Shown here in pieces: positions 17,352 through 26,313 of a stretch of DNA of 64,000 bases; position 1 is the stretch's first letter, and every line of letters begins with the position of its first letter. Location of the stretch: NCBI GenBank assembly GCA_965248395.1, contig OZ252103.1:62001-126000 (forward strand), written 5' to 3'. Below the pieces are notes generated by a model. The model was not told the DNA's origin. It saw nothing but the letters and a program-made list of their open reading frames with translations, and did no database searches. A program made the translations under genes and the position numbers. The DNA is from JAAXHH01 sp965248395. GTDB lineage: Bacteria; JAAXHH01.

Positions 17352-19061
17352 TTAGTGTTCTCCGATGTACAGGGTGAGCGATGAGCTCATCACCTGGTCG
17401 CCCCGCCACGACCGGAAACCCGAAGCGTTCGGTTCCAGCGCCGTGCCTTTCAGGTAGGGCTTCCAGATCTGCGCCCGCTGCCTGTACCACAGAAACACGC
17501 CGGCCACGTCCTCCACAAGCAGCCGTTCCGCATCTTTGTACAGGGCGATGCGCCGTTCCAGGTCTCTGACTTCCGCGCCCGCAGCGGTCATCAGGTCGTC
17601 GAAGGCGGGATTGTTCCAGTTGTGCCGCCCGTTGGAGCGCCAGAGTCCGAGGAGATTGCTCGGATCCACGAAATCGAATTCGTAGGGCACCAGCCCGAAG
17701 GTGAAAGTGTGGTTGTTCAGCCCGTCCATGAAGACCTTGTTCTCCACGTTCCGCACTTCGACCTTCATGTTGAGGTTGCGTTGCAGCATCGCCTGCAGGC
17801 CCTCCGCCGCGTCGCGGTGCATGACGATCTCGTTGCGCAGCCACATGTCCATTTCGGGCAAACCGCGGCCATCCGGATAACCCGCCTCCGTAAGGAGCTG
17901 CCTGGCGCGCTCCGGGTCGTATCGCTGGCTTTCCGCGTAGACATTGTCGGAATAGGCCGGAAACCCGGGAGGCAGCATGGCGTAGGCGGGAATGGCGAAC
18001 CCCTTGAGCGCGGAACGGCACAGCGCGTCCCGGTCGATGGCTAGGCTCATGGCGAGGCGGACTCTACGGTCGTTGAACGGCGGTTTCCGGACATCGAAGA
18101 ACAGGTAGTGGGTGAAGAAGTTAGGCCACGTGTGGACCTGGCCGCCAAGGTTCTCGTCAGAGAGCATCCGCGCCAGTTCCGCCTGGTTCTCCACCTCGGA
18201 TATATCGATTTCACCGGCTTCGTACGCTGGAAGCCGCTGGGGAGGCGTGGTCAGGTTGTACATCTTGTAAATCAGGCGTTCCAGGTAGGGTTTATCGACC
18301 CCGCGGTACATGGGATTGGCCTCGTAAGTCATCTGTTCGCCCTTGGTCCATTCCACCATCACGAAGGGACCGGAGGATATGCTGGTTTCCGGCCTGGTGG
18401 ACCAGGTGTCGCCGTACTTGCGCACGGCGTGCTCGGGTGAAACCCAGGAATAGGTCAGCAGTAGCGGGAGGTGAGGCGTGGGTTCCTCGGTGGCGATACA
18501 CAGCGTGTGATCATCGGGTGCCCACACGCCGAGGGAGTCCACAGGCACCTTCCGGGCGACGACGGCCTGCCAGTTCCTGATCGGCTGGTAGTACCACCCG
18601 AAATCGTAGGCGTTTTCCGGGTCGGCGCCCCTGCGCAGGGAAAAGACGTAATCGTGGGCCGTCAACGGCCGGCCGTCGCTCCACTGCAGTCCAGGACGCA
18701 GATGGAAGGTCCATTCCAGTCCGTCATCGGACATCTCCCACCGTTCCGCTGCGCCGCCCCGCAACCGGAAATCCCGATTGGTGCGAGTCAACGGTTCGGC
18801 GATGATGTATTTCCCTTCGGCGCCCTTGTAAACCGTGCGAAACCACTCGTTGTATGGCCGGGATTCCGAGAACTTGCGCAGGACCTGTTGATCGGGAGGC
18901 AGGGCGTCCGCGGGCAACGGCACCCCGATGGAATTGACGTAACGCGGTCCGTTGGCGGGGAGCAGGGCGTCTACTATGCCGTGAATCGACCAGGTAATCC
19001 AGGCGATGAGGACGAGGTAACTCGACTGCCGAAGAAACGATATGCCGGTTTGTTTTCGCAT
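17352..19061 (-). CDS. Peptide/nickel-type ABC substrate-binding protein (family 5)
   Basis: The 569-residue protein is an OppA/DppA-class receptor. It has an N-terminal hydrophobic segment (about 13-33), without a clear lipoprotein cysteine, so it may stay membrane-anchored. Typical family 5 motifs follow: LEWTFHLRPGLQWSDGRPLTAHDYVFSL (read in parts), then NDRRVRLAMSLAIDR and LLTEAGYPDG. It follows the OppC-type permease gene by 27 bp in the order oppB-DUF368-oppC-oppA. Confidence 0.9.
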   Translation of the reverse strand: MRKQTGISFLRQSSYLVLIAWITWSIHGIVDALLPANGPRYVNSIGVPLPADALPPDQQVLRKFSESRPYNEWFRTVYKGAEGKYIIAEPLTRTNRDFRLRGGAAERWEMSDDGLEWTFHLRPGLQWSDGRPLTAHDYVFSLRRGADPENAYDFGWYYQPIRNWQAVVARKVPVDSLGVWAPDDHTLCIATEEPTPHLPLLLTYSWVSPEHAVRKYGDTWSTRPETSISSGPFVMVEWTKGEQMTYEANPMYRGVDKPYLERLIYKMYNLTTPPQRLPAYEAGEIDISEVENQAELARMLSDENLGGQVHTWPNFFTHYLFFDVRKPPFNDRRVRLAMSLAIDRDALCRSALKGFAIPAYAMLPPGFPAYSDNVYAESQRYDPERARQLLTEAGYPDGRGLPEMDMWLRNEIVMHRDAAEGLQAMLQRNLNMKVEVRNVENKVFMDGLNNHTFTFGLVPYEFDFVDPSNLLGLWRSNGRHNWNNPAFDDLMTAAGAEVRDLERRIALYKDAERLLVEDVAGVFLWYRQRAQIWKPYLKGTALEPNASGFRSWRGDQVMSSSLTLYIGEH

Positions 19062-19088
19062 GCTGCACCTGCCATATGGCGGGACTCC

Positions 19089-19949
19089 CTACTCGTTCAT
19101 CCTCGGGTCGAGGGCGTCGCGGAGACCGTCGCCGACGAGCGAAAATCCGAGCATGACCAGGGCGATCATGAAAACCGGAAATAGGGCGAGGTGCCAGTAG
19201 TAGATCACGTTGGGCAGGTGACTGCTGACCATCTGTCCCCAGCTCGGCGTGGGTGGATTGATGCCCAGGCCGAGGAAGCTCAGTCCGGCCTCGGCGAAGA
19301 TGGCCTGGGGTATGCCCATGGCCAGGCCGACGATGATTGGGCTGAGCGCGTTCGGCAGCATGTGGCGGACGATGGTGTGTACGTTGGACGCGCCCATGGA
19401 CCGAGCGGCCCGGACGAAGTCGGACTCCCGCAGCGACAGGAACTGCGCGCGGACCAGGCGGCATACTCCTACCCAGCCGGTCACGCCGATGGCGAATAAC
19501 ACGTTGCTCAAACCACTGCCCAGCCACGCCATGATCAGTATGGCGAAAAGCAGGCTGGGAAAAACCGACATCACGTCCACCAGGCGCATGACGATGTAGT
19601 CGGCCTTGCCGCCCTTGAATCCGGCGATGGCCCCGAGCGGCACGCCGATCAACAGGGAAATCATCTGCGCGACGAAACCCACGATGAGCGAGATCCGCGC
19701 GCCGTACACGATCCGGCTGAAGTAGTCTCGGCCGATGCTGTCCGTTCCCATGGGATGGGCGTAGGAGGGAAACTGCCACGCTTCGTCGAAATTGGCCTCG
19801 GAATAGTGGGACGGCGATACCCATGGCGCGAAAACTGCCATGAATGTGATGACGATGATGATGAACCCTGCCGCGACGGACAGCTTGTTCTTCATGAAGC
19901 GGCGCAAGGCGTCGCGCCAGAGTCCGCCGGTGGATGGGGTGATTTCCAT
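19089..19949 (-). CDS. Peptide ABC transporter permease, OppC/DppC type
   Basis: The 286-residue permease has an N-terminal helix, the conserved HPMGTDSIGRDYFSRIVYGA segment, a BPD_transp_1 domain with about five more helices, and the EAA loop REAARSMGAS-like stretch (FVRAARSMGASNVHTIVRHM). The ATG at 19949 follows GGAAGA; it begins 4 bp after the DUF368 stop. It pairs with the OppB-type permease at 20907-21839. Confidence 0.92.
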   Translation of the reverse strand: MEITPSTGGLWRDALRRFMKNKLSVAAGFIIIVITFMAVFAPWVSPSHYSEANFDEAWQFPSYAHPMGTDSIGRDYFSRIVYGARISLIVGFVAQMISLLIGVPLGAIAGFKGGKADYIVMRLVDVMSVFPSLLFAILIMAWLGSGLSNVLFAIGVTGWVGVCRLVRAQFLSLRESDFVRAARSMGASNVHTIVRHMLPNALSPIIVGLAMGIPQAIFAEAGLSFLGLGINPPTPSWGQMVSSHLPNVIYYWHLALFPVFMIALVMLGFSLVGDGLRDALDPRMNE

Positions 19950-19953
19950 GGTT

Positions 19954-20907
19954 CTAGTCTTCCGTGTTTTCTGTGGAGCGCCTTGCCGCGAGGCGCTCGA
20001 TGACCAGTACGATAACGCAGCCCGAGATGCCCAGTGTGATAGCCAGAAGGGCTTCGCCGGACAACGACTCGGGCAGGACATTCAGTTGTATGAGCGGTTT
20101 CACGACGCCGTGGCGGTCCGTAAACGTTTCCAACGTTTCTTTCCACGGCCAGATCTTCCGCAATGAACCGGCCATGAGTCCAATAAGGGCGGCTACCGTC
20201 ACGTCATGGTAGTGCCGGAACAGCCATCGAAGCACCCGCGCGAAAAAAACCAGTCCCAGGATACCGCCGCAGCCGAAGATGACAATGGGCAGGAAATCGC
20301 GCTGCACCACGGCATTGAGCATGTACTGGTATTTTCCCAGTATGACCAGGATGAACGAGCCCGAGATGCCGGGTAGGATCATGGCGCAGATCGCGATGGC
20401 TCCGCTCAGGAACACGAACCACGCGGCCGAGGTCGTCTCGACCGGGACGGCGCCCACGAGGACGAAGGCGGCCGCGGCCGCCATCAGCATCGCGAGCACC
20501 TCCCTCGCGGTCCAGGCGGACACCTTACCTCGAACGGTGATGATCGACGCGAGCACCAGTCCGAAGAAAAAAGCCCACACCAGGACGGGATGATGCGCAA
20601 GCGCCCAGGTGAAGAACCGGGCCAGGCTGAAAATCGCCACCATTATGCCCGTAACGAGGGCGACCAGAAACCTGTAGGGAAAACCGTCCAGGGCCTCCGT
20701 CAATCGAAAGCTGAACAGCAGCCGCAGGAACCTCCCATTGACCGAGTGAATGGCGTCCAGCAGTTCCTCGTACACACCGAGGATAAAGGCCATGGTCCCT
20801 CCGGACACTCCGGGAACGACATCGGCGACCCCCATGCAGAATCCACGGGCCGAGATACCGAGGTAATCCAGGAAAGTACGTCCCGACCGCGAAGACTCGT
20901 TGTCCAT
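19954..20907 (-). CDS. DUF368 (PopT-type) undecaprenyl-phosphate transporter family
   Basis: The 317-residue polytopic protein has the DUF368 opening ISARGFCMGVADVVPGVSGG followed by TMAFILGVYEELL and a second GISGSFILVILGKYQYML motif. Members have been described as transporters that recycle the polyprenyl-phosphate carrier across the membrane. Its ATG overlaps the stop of the upstream permease gene by one base and the next permease gene begins 4 bp after it, so it is translated as a part of the peptide transporter operon. No sequence sign shows why it is there. Confidence 0.9.
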   Translation of the reverse strand: MDNESSRSGRTFLDYLGISARGFCMGVADVVPGVSGGTMAFILGVYEELLDAIHSVNGRFLRLLFSFRLTEALDGFPYRFLVALVTGIMVAIFSLARFFTWALAHHPVLVWAFFFGLVLASIITVRGKVSAWTAREVLAMLMAAAAAFVLVGAVPVETTSAAWFVFLSGAIAICAMILPGISGSFILVILGKYQYMLNAVVQRDFLPIVIFGCGGILGLVFFARVLRWLFRHYHDVTVAALIGLMAGSLRKIWPWKETLETFTDRHGVVKPLIQLNVLPESLSGEALLAITLGISGCVIVLVIERLAARRSTENTED

Positions 20908-21839
20908 TACCTTCTCCCGCGCACGAATCGGACCCTGGGGTCCACGAGCGCGTACAGGATATCGGTCACGAGATAGACGATGCCGATCAGCACCGCGACG
21001 AGCAGTGTCAACGCCATGATCATGGGATAATCCCGTTCAAAGATACTGGTGACGAAGAATTGTCCCAGGCCCGGAATGCGGAATATGCCTTCGACGAACA
21101 GCGATCCGGTCATTACGCCGGGAAGCATCGGCCCCATGATGGTCAGCAACGGAATCAGGGAGTTTTTCAGCACGTGGATGAACAGGACGCTCCGCTCCTT
21201 GAGTCCCTTTGCCCGGGCCGTTCGCACGTAGTCCATGCGCAGATTTTCCAGGACGCTCGAGCGGGTGTAACGGGCTATGATGGCCATGGGACCCAGGGCA
21301 TAGACGATCACCGGCATGATCCACGTTTCGGGTCCGCCCCATCCGCCCGTGGGCAGGATCCTCCATATGGTCGCGAACATGACGATGAACAATATGGATA
21401 TGGCAAAGCTGGGCACAGTGATCCCAAGCGTCGCAATCATTGTTGTCCCATAGTCCACCCATGTGTTCTGTCGGATCGCGGACAATATGCCCAGTAGGAT
21501 GCCGAAGGTGAACGCCAGGGCGAGGCCCATGCCGCCCAGTTGCATGCTGATTGGCCAGGTCCGCGAAATCAGGTCCGTTACCGTCTCGCCCGGACTCTGA
21601 AAGGGTATGCCGAAATCAAACTGCAGCGCGTTCCACATGTACCGCCCGTACTGCTCGTACAGGGGCCGGTCCAGACCATACTTGCGCAGGATATTCGCCT
21701 TGGCCTCGGCCGACAGGGGCATTTTCTCTTCGTCGAACGGGCCGCCTGGAACCGCATGCATCAGACTGAAGGTGATGATCGTTACCAGGAACAGTACGCC
21801 GACCAAGCCCAAGATGCGGTATATGATGTATTGGATCAT
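20907..21839 (-). CDS. Peptide ABC transporter permease, OppB/DppB type
   Basis: The 310-residue permease opens with MIQYIIYRILGLVGVLFLVT and carries the HAVPGGPFD segment, a periplasmic region and a BPD_transp_1 domain. The EAA loop YVRTARAKGLKERSVLFIHV and the C-terminal DPRVRF are standard for OppB. I prefer the ATG at 21839 to an in-frame GTG at 21884; neither has a clear ribosome binding site. No OppD/OppF ATPase gene is found anywhere in the window, so the energising subunits must be encoded elsewhere. Confidence 0.92.
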   Translation of the reverse strand: MIQYIIYRILGLVGVLFLVTIITFSLMHAVPGGPFDEEKMPLSAEAKANILRKYGLDRPLYEQYGRYMWNALQFDFGIPFQSPGETVTDLISRTWPISMQLGGMGLALAFTFGILLGILSAIRQNTWVDYGTTMIATLGITVPSFAISILFIVMFATIWRILPTGGWGGPETWIMPVIVYALGPMAIIARYTRSSVLENLRMDYVRTARAKGLKERSVLFIHVLKNSLIPLLTIMGPMLPGVMTGSLFVEGIFRIPGLGQFFVTSIFERDYPMIMALTLLVAVLIGIVYLVTDILYALVDPRVRFVRGRR

Positions 21840-22069
21840 ATGGTTTTCTAATGGGCTGCTGCGGTGAAAACGGGGTGAATCCACCGGTTCGTGAAACGAG
21901 CGGGCTTACCGGCGGTCTAGCCTCAATAGTGCAAGCGGACGCGTCGGGGTGTCAAGTTTTATTTCCCGGGTTTGACCGGTCGCGGGCGTGAAATCAACCA
22001 CGGTAAATCCAAAGGCGAAGCGGGTGGATTCAGGGCAGTGATTCTCCCGCGTTTCGGGGGCATCTCCCC

Positions 22070-22098
22070 TTGACACCCTCATGGTCGTTTTACACATT
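22070..22098 (+). promoter_or_regulatory. Possible promoter of the sugar-acid cassette
   Basis: TTGACA (22070-22075) is followed by CACATT (22093-22098) at 17 bp or TACACA at 15 bp. It lies about 50 bp upstream of the dehydratase start. The -35 is perfect and the -10 is weak, which would suit an activated promoter. Confidence 0.4.
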
Positions 22099-22148
22099 AA
22101 CCGACGTGATTCCACGGTATCGGTTTGAAGCGCAAGGAGGACTCAAGC

Positions 22149-23264
22149 GTGCGGATCATCGAGGTTTCTGCGCTGGTTCTGCGGTTGCCGGAAGTCACGG
22201 AGGCCTGTGACGGTACGCAGGATACCTGCCTGATCAAAATCGAAACGGATGAAGGCATTACGGGTTGGGGGGAGGTCGATTCCTGTCCCACCGTGGTAAA
22301 GGCCGTCATAGACGCTCCGATATCACACCAGATCTGCAACGGCCTGGCAAACGCGCTGGCCGGCGCCGATCCTCTGGACATCGACGCGTGCACGGACCGA
22401 ATGATGGACGCGGCCAATTACTATGGCCGTGCCGCCGTCGGCCTTCACGCCATGGCAGGGGTCAACCTGGCGCTCTGGGACATCGCAGGGAAGGCCAGCG
22501 GACAACCCGTCTACCGCCTTCTGGGAGGTGCGCACAGCCACAGGTTCAGGGCCTACGCTTCCGTCCTCTTCGGAGACACGCCGGAAGAGACCCGGTCGAT
22601 TGGCCGGAGATTCGCCGACGAGGGATTCACGGCCGTTAAGTTCGGCTGGGGACCCATGGGAGAGGACGAACGGCAGGATGTCGCGCTGGTGAGGGAGGCC
22701 CGCAGGGGAACGGGTGACGACGTCGACGTGCTCATCGACGCGGGCCAGGTATGGGACTGGGAGACCGCGCTGATCCGGGCCCGGCAATTCGCCGAGTACC
22801 GGCCCTTCTGGATCGAAGAACCCCTTCACCCCGACGACATCAAAGGGTACGCTGCTTTGACTGCGGAAAGTCCAGTGTCCATCGCTACCGGAGAAGCGGA
22901 ATCCCGGCTCGAGGACTTCGAACGGCTGGTCACCGAGGGCGGGCTCGACTGGATTCAACCCGATCCGGGCCGCTGCGGCATATCGACCATGACGGCGGCC
23001 GGACGGACGGCCCACAGCCACGGCCGCAAGGTCGTCAATCACAGTTACAAGAGCGGCATCACCATGGCGGCGTCGCTGCACGCGCTGGCCGCCCTGCCCA
23101 ACGCGTCCGTCTTCGAGTTCTGCATGTCCGATTCGCCGCTGCGGCACGAACTGACCCATGAGCGGTTTACCATCGATGACGACGGTTTCGTGGCGGTCCC
23201 CGACGGACCCGGACTGGGCGTCACGGTAAACGAAGAAACCATAGCCAGGTACCAGGTCGCGTAG
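22149..23264 (+). CDS. Enolase-superfamily (mandelate racemase/muconate lactonizing) sugar-acid dehydratase-like protein
   Basis: The 371-residue protein has the capping domain and TIM barrel of the superfamily. Metal ligands are visible in LIDAG, IEEP and ATGE, and the catalytic histidine region is NHSYKSG. The second-strand motif reads AVKFGWG, so only one lysine of the usual KxK pair is present. The GTG at 22149 has a perfect AAGGAGG (22134-22140) eight bases upstream. It heads a run with a cupin and a KDPG-type aldolase, which suggests dehydration of an aldonic or uronic acid to a 2-keto-3-deoxy acid. The exact substrate is unknown. Confidence 0.88.
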   Translation: MRIIEVSALVLRLPEVTEACDGTQDTCLIKIETDEGITGWGEVDSCPTVVKAVIDAPISHQICNGLANALAGADPLDIDACTDRMMDAANYYGRAAVGLHAMAGVNLALWDIAGKASGQPVYRLLGGAHSHRFRAYASVLFGDTPEETRSIGRRFADEGFTAVKFGWGPMGEDERQDVALVREARRGTGDDVDVLIDAGQVWDWETALIRARQFAEYRPFWIEEPLHPDDIKGYAALTAESPVSIATGEAESRLEDFERLVTEGGLDWIQPDPGRCGISTMTAAGRTAHSHGRKVVNHSYKSGITMAASLHALAALPNASVFEFCMSDSPLRHELTHERFTIDDDGFVAVPDGPGLGVTVNEETIARYQVA

Positions 23265-23287
23265 TTTTCTCTCAAAGGAGTACCAAG

Positions 23288-23689
23288 ATGGCCCCACCGA
23301 AACCGATCATGCACACCTCGCTCAACCAGCTCAACATCGAAGAGATCAAGGAACGGATCGGTCCGCCGCCCGCCTCCTGCACGGTCGTTACCGCGGAACA
23401 CGTGACGGCGGCGTTCATCTGGCAGCTATCGGGCACGGAGAACGACAACCACTGCCACGATTACGACGAATGGTGGATCGTGCTGGAGGGTGAAATCGAC
23501 TGGGTGATCGAAGGACGGGAAGAACCGGTTCACGCCCGGGCGGGCGATTTCATATACGTGCCTGCCCAGATTTTCCACCACATTTTCCCCACCGGCGGCC
23601 AGCCGTCGATCCGTCTCGGGGTCGCCCTGCCGGGACACGGACACCTGCACGAACGCCCGGAGCGCAAGGTGAAGATCACGGTGGAGTGA
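23288..23689 (+). CDS. Cupin-domain protein
   Basis: The 133-residue single-domain cupin has the metal-binding motif NDNHCHDYDEWWIVLEGE and the second motif GDFIYVPAQIFHHIFPTG. It lies 23 bp after the dehydratase gene and 4 bp before the aldolase gene. It could be an isomerase, lactonase-like or binding protein of the same sugar-acid pathway; nothing in the sequence decides this. Confidence 0.85.
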   Translation: MAPPKPIMHTSLNQLNIEEIKERIGPPPASCTVVTAEHVTAAFIWQLSGTENDNHCHDYDEWWIVLEGEIDWVIEGREEPVHARAGDFIYVPAQIFHHIFPTGGQPSIRLGVALPGHGHLHERPERKVKITVE

Positions 23690-23693
23690 AATC

Positions 23694-24353
23694 ATGTCTA
23701 CGAAAGCTGAAAACCTCGGATCCATGAAGGCCGGCGGCGTGGTGGCGGTGCTCAGGGCCGACCGGCCCGATGCGCTGGTCGAGGTCGCCCAGGCCATCGG
23801 CAAGGGTGGGATCGGGGCCGTCGAGATTACCATGACGACACCCGGAGCCCTGAACGTCATCGGCGAATGCGCGAACCGGCTCGGAGGCGAGTTCCTGCTC
23901 GGCGCGGGTACCGTGCTGGATCCCGAGACGGCCCGCGCCGCGATCCTGGCCGGCGCCGAATACATCGTGACGCCCACGTTGAACCCGGACGTCATCACCC
24001 TCTGCCGCCGGTACGACAAGATCGTCATCCCGGGCGCGCTGACGCCTACGGAAATCCTGACGGCCTGGGAATGCGGCGCGGACATCGTGAAGGTGTTTCC
24101 CGCGACCGCGGTGGGTCCCCGGTATTTCAAGGACGTCAAGGGGCCGCTACCCCAGATCGAACTCATGCCGACGGGCGGGGTAGACCTGGAAAACGCGGGC
24201 GACTTTATCCGGGCGGGCGCTTGCGCCATCGCCGTGGGCGGCAACCTGGTCGACAAGGCCGCCGTGGCCGCGGGCGACTGGCAGGTCCTTACCGATACGG
24301 CCATGAAATACGTCGATGCAGTCCGGGCCGCGCGACAGGACGGTGGAGGATGA
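23694..24353 (+). CDS. eda: 2-keto-3-deoxy-6-phosphogluconate/4-hydroxy-2-oxoglutarate aldolase family
   Basis: The 219-residue class I aldolase shows VVAVLRAD, AVEITMTTPGA, GAGTVLD and the Schiff-base segment DIVKVFPA, followed by PTGGVDLENA. It cleaves 2-keto-3-deoxy(-phospho) acids to pyruvate and an aldehyde. Position after the dehydratase suggests that it uses that product. Its TGA overlaps the ATG of the nucleotidyltransferase. Confidence 0.92.
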   Translation: MSTKAENLGSMKAGGVVAVLRADRPDALVEVAQAIGKGGIGAVEITMTTPGALNVIGECANRLGGEFLLGAGTVLDPETARAAILAGAEYIVTPTLNPDVITLCRRYDKIVIPGALTPTEILTAWECGADIVKVFPATAVGPRYFKDVKGPLPQIELMPTGGVDLENAGDFIRAGACAIAVGGNLVDKAAVAAGDWQVLTDTAMKYVDAVRAARQDGGG

Positions 24354-25237
24354 TCCGAAAGGCCGTGGTGCCCGTCGCGGGACTGGGCACCCGGATGCTG
24401 CCGCTCACACGATCTGTTCCCAAGGAGATGCTGCCGCTCGGCCGCAAACCGGCGATACACCGCGTGGTGGATGAGCTGGCGACCGCGGGCATCGATCGCA
24501 TACTCTTCGTTACAGCGAGTCACAAACAGTCGATCGAGGATTATTTCGAGCACGGCGGGTGGGACAGGCAATCAGGCGGACTTCACCGTGAGCGGCAAGG
24601 CCATGATCCAGCGGAGGGGACTGCCCCACCTGCGCTGGACTACGCTTTCGTGCGTCAGGAAGTCCCGGCCGGAAATGGAGACGCCGTGCGGCTGGGCGCG
24701 TCATTCGCGGGATCAGACGCCTTCGTCGTGGCCTGGGGCGACGCCGTCATCAGGTCGCCGGCTGAAGGCGTCGTCATTCGGCGCATGATGGAGACCCACG
24801 CGCAGCAGGACGCGGCCTGCACCATTGCGGTGGAATACGTACCCGCGGACCGGGTGTCCCGATACGGCATCGTACGTCCCCGGTACGAGTCCGATACGGC
24901 TTTCCCAATTGACGACATCGTGGAGAAACCATCCTCGGAAACCGCGCCCAGCCGATACGCCGTGTCCGCCCGGTACATATGCGGCCCCGGGATCTTTCCC
25001 GCGCTGGAGGCTACGCCGCGGGGTATGAACGGCGAACTGTGGCTCGCCGACGCCATTCGCAACCTGCTGCACGCGGGCGGCGCGGTGTGGTGTGTGCCCC
25101 TGGGACCCGGCAGTCGTCGATACGACATCGGCACGCCCCTGACCTACTGGGAAGCCTTTGCCGATTATGCCCTGGAGGATGAAATCGATGGTGCGGCCTT
25201 TCGGAATTTCCTGCAACGGCGGCTGAGCGGCATATGA
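24350..25237 (+). CDS. GalU-like sugar-1-phosphate nucleotidyltransferase
   Basis: The 295-residue enzyme starts with the NTP-binding signature VVPVAGLGTRMLPLTRSVPKEMLPL and has the GalU-like VEKP and YDIGTPLTYWEAF segments, so it probably makes an NDP-sugar from a sugar-1-phosphate. The ATG overlaps the aldolase stop (ATGA). The next gene encodes a GHMP sugar kinase, which would supply the sugar-1-phosphate. UTP:glucose-1-phosphate specificity is only a default assumption. Confidence 0.88.
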   Translation: MIRKAVVPVAGLGTRMLPLTRSVPKEMLPLGRKPAIHRVVDELATAGIDRILFVTASHKQSIEDYFEHGGWDRQSGGLHRERQGHDPAEGTAPPALDYAFVRQEVPAGNGDAVRLGASFAGSDAFVVAWGDAVIRSPAEGVVIRRMMETHAQQDAACTIAVEYVPADRVSRYGIVRPRYESDTAFPIDDIVEKPSSETAPSRYAVSARYICGPGIFPALEATPRGMNGELWLADAIRNLLHAGGAVWCVPLGPGSRRYDIGTPLTYWEAFADYALEDEIDGAAFRNFLQRRLSGI

Positions 25238-25317
25238 ACAGCGTATAATCAATGGTTGTACTGTGATGATCTTGAGGATGATCTACGGATAATCTGGGTA
25301 CACAAATCGGAGTCTAC

Positions 25318-26313
25318 TTGAACCGGACCGTGATCACATCGGCGCCCGGCCGCGTCGGCCTGGTGGGCAATCCGACCGACATGTACGGCGGCAGCGTGAT
25401 ATCATGTTCGACGGTGGAAAGGGCAAGGGTGAGGATCCAAACAGCTGACTGCCTGGTCCTGGACGCCGGAACCGAGCGTAAGGTCATCGAATCGCCGGAC
25501 GACCTGGCCCCGAGGGGCGACATTTTCGATATCGCCCGGGCCGCGTTGACCGGTACCGAGTCCACGGACCTGCGTGTCCATGTTTCCTGGTCGACCGACA
25601 TCCCCTTCCGGGCCGGTCTGTCGGGTTCGACTGCACTGCTCGTCTCCATGGTCGCCGGGCTGCTCGCCTTCCGCGGCATCCGTCACGGTCTTTATCACAT
25701 GGCGGAACTCGTCCGCATGATCGAGTACCGCCACCTGTGCTTCTGCGGGTACCAGGATGCCTACATGTGCACCTTCGGCGGGCAGCACTACATGGATTTC
25801 AGGGGGAAGGAATTCCACCTGGAGTTCGGGACCGATCCCTTTGCAACCATGGAATCGCTGACATCCGTCACGGCCTTGCCGGTCGTGGTGGTCATAACGG
25901 GCGGTCAGCGCGTCTCCGGCGGCGTGCATACCCCGCTCCGGGAACGCTGGCTCGCCGGGGAATCCGAGATAGTCGAAGCGTACAGGACCATCGCCGGCCT
26001 GGCCCGGGCGGGTAAGAAAGCTTTCCTCGAAAACCGGCTCGACACTTTGGGAGACCTGATGAACGAGAACCAGGCGCTGACGCAGGCGCTCGGCGGATCT
26101 AATCCCGAGGACGACCGGTTCATCGAACTCGCACGCCAGGAAGGCGCCACCGGCGCCAAGCTCGCGGGAAGCAGTGGGGCCATCGTGGCGCTTCACCGGT
26201 CCCCCCGAGAACTGGCCCGTGCCATGAGGGAAGCCGGCGCCGTGGACGTGCTTGAACCCGTGCCGGGCCCTGGACTCGATATCGAGCAGGAAGAACCGCA
26301 GGAGACGCCATGA
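25318..26313 (+). CDS. GHMP kinase, glucuronokinase-like
   Basis: The 331-residue kinase has motif 1 at the N-terminus (APGRVGLVGNPTDMYGGSV, 9-27), the ATP-binding GLSGSTALL (100-108) and a C-terminal GAKLAGSSGAI. The RVGLVGNPTDMYGG form resembles plant glucuronokinase and related sugar 1-kinases more than galactokinase or HddA. The start is a TTG at 25318 with GGAG six bases upstream. The stop overlaps the LarA-like start. With the upstream GalU-like enzyme it could convert a free sugar or uronic acid into an NDP-sugar. Confidence 0.82.
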   Translation: MNRTVITSAPGRVGLVGNPTDMYGGSVISCSTVERARVRIQTADCLVLDAGTERKVIESPDDLAPRGDIFDIARAALTGTESTDLRVHVSWSTDIPFRAGLSGSTALLVSMVAGLLAFRGIRHGLYHMAELVRMIEYRHLCFCGYQDAYMCTFGGQHYMDFRGKEFHLEFGTDPFATMESLTSVTALPVVVVITGGQRVSGGVHTPLRERWLAGESEIVEAYRTIAGLARAGKKAFLENRLDTLGDLMNENQALTQALGGSNPEDDRFIELARQEGATGAKLAGSSGAIVALHRSPRELARAMREAGAVDVLEPVPGPGLDIEQEEPQETP

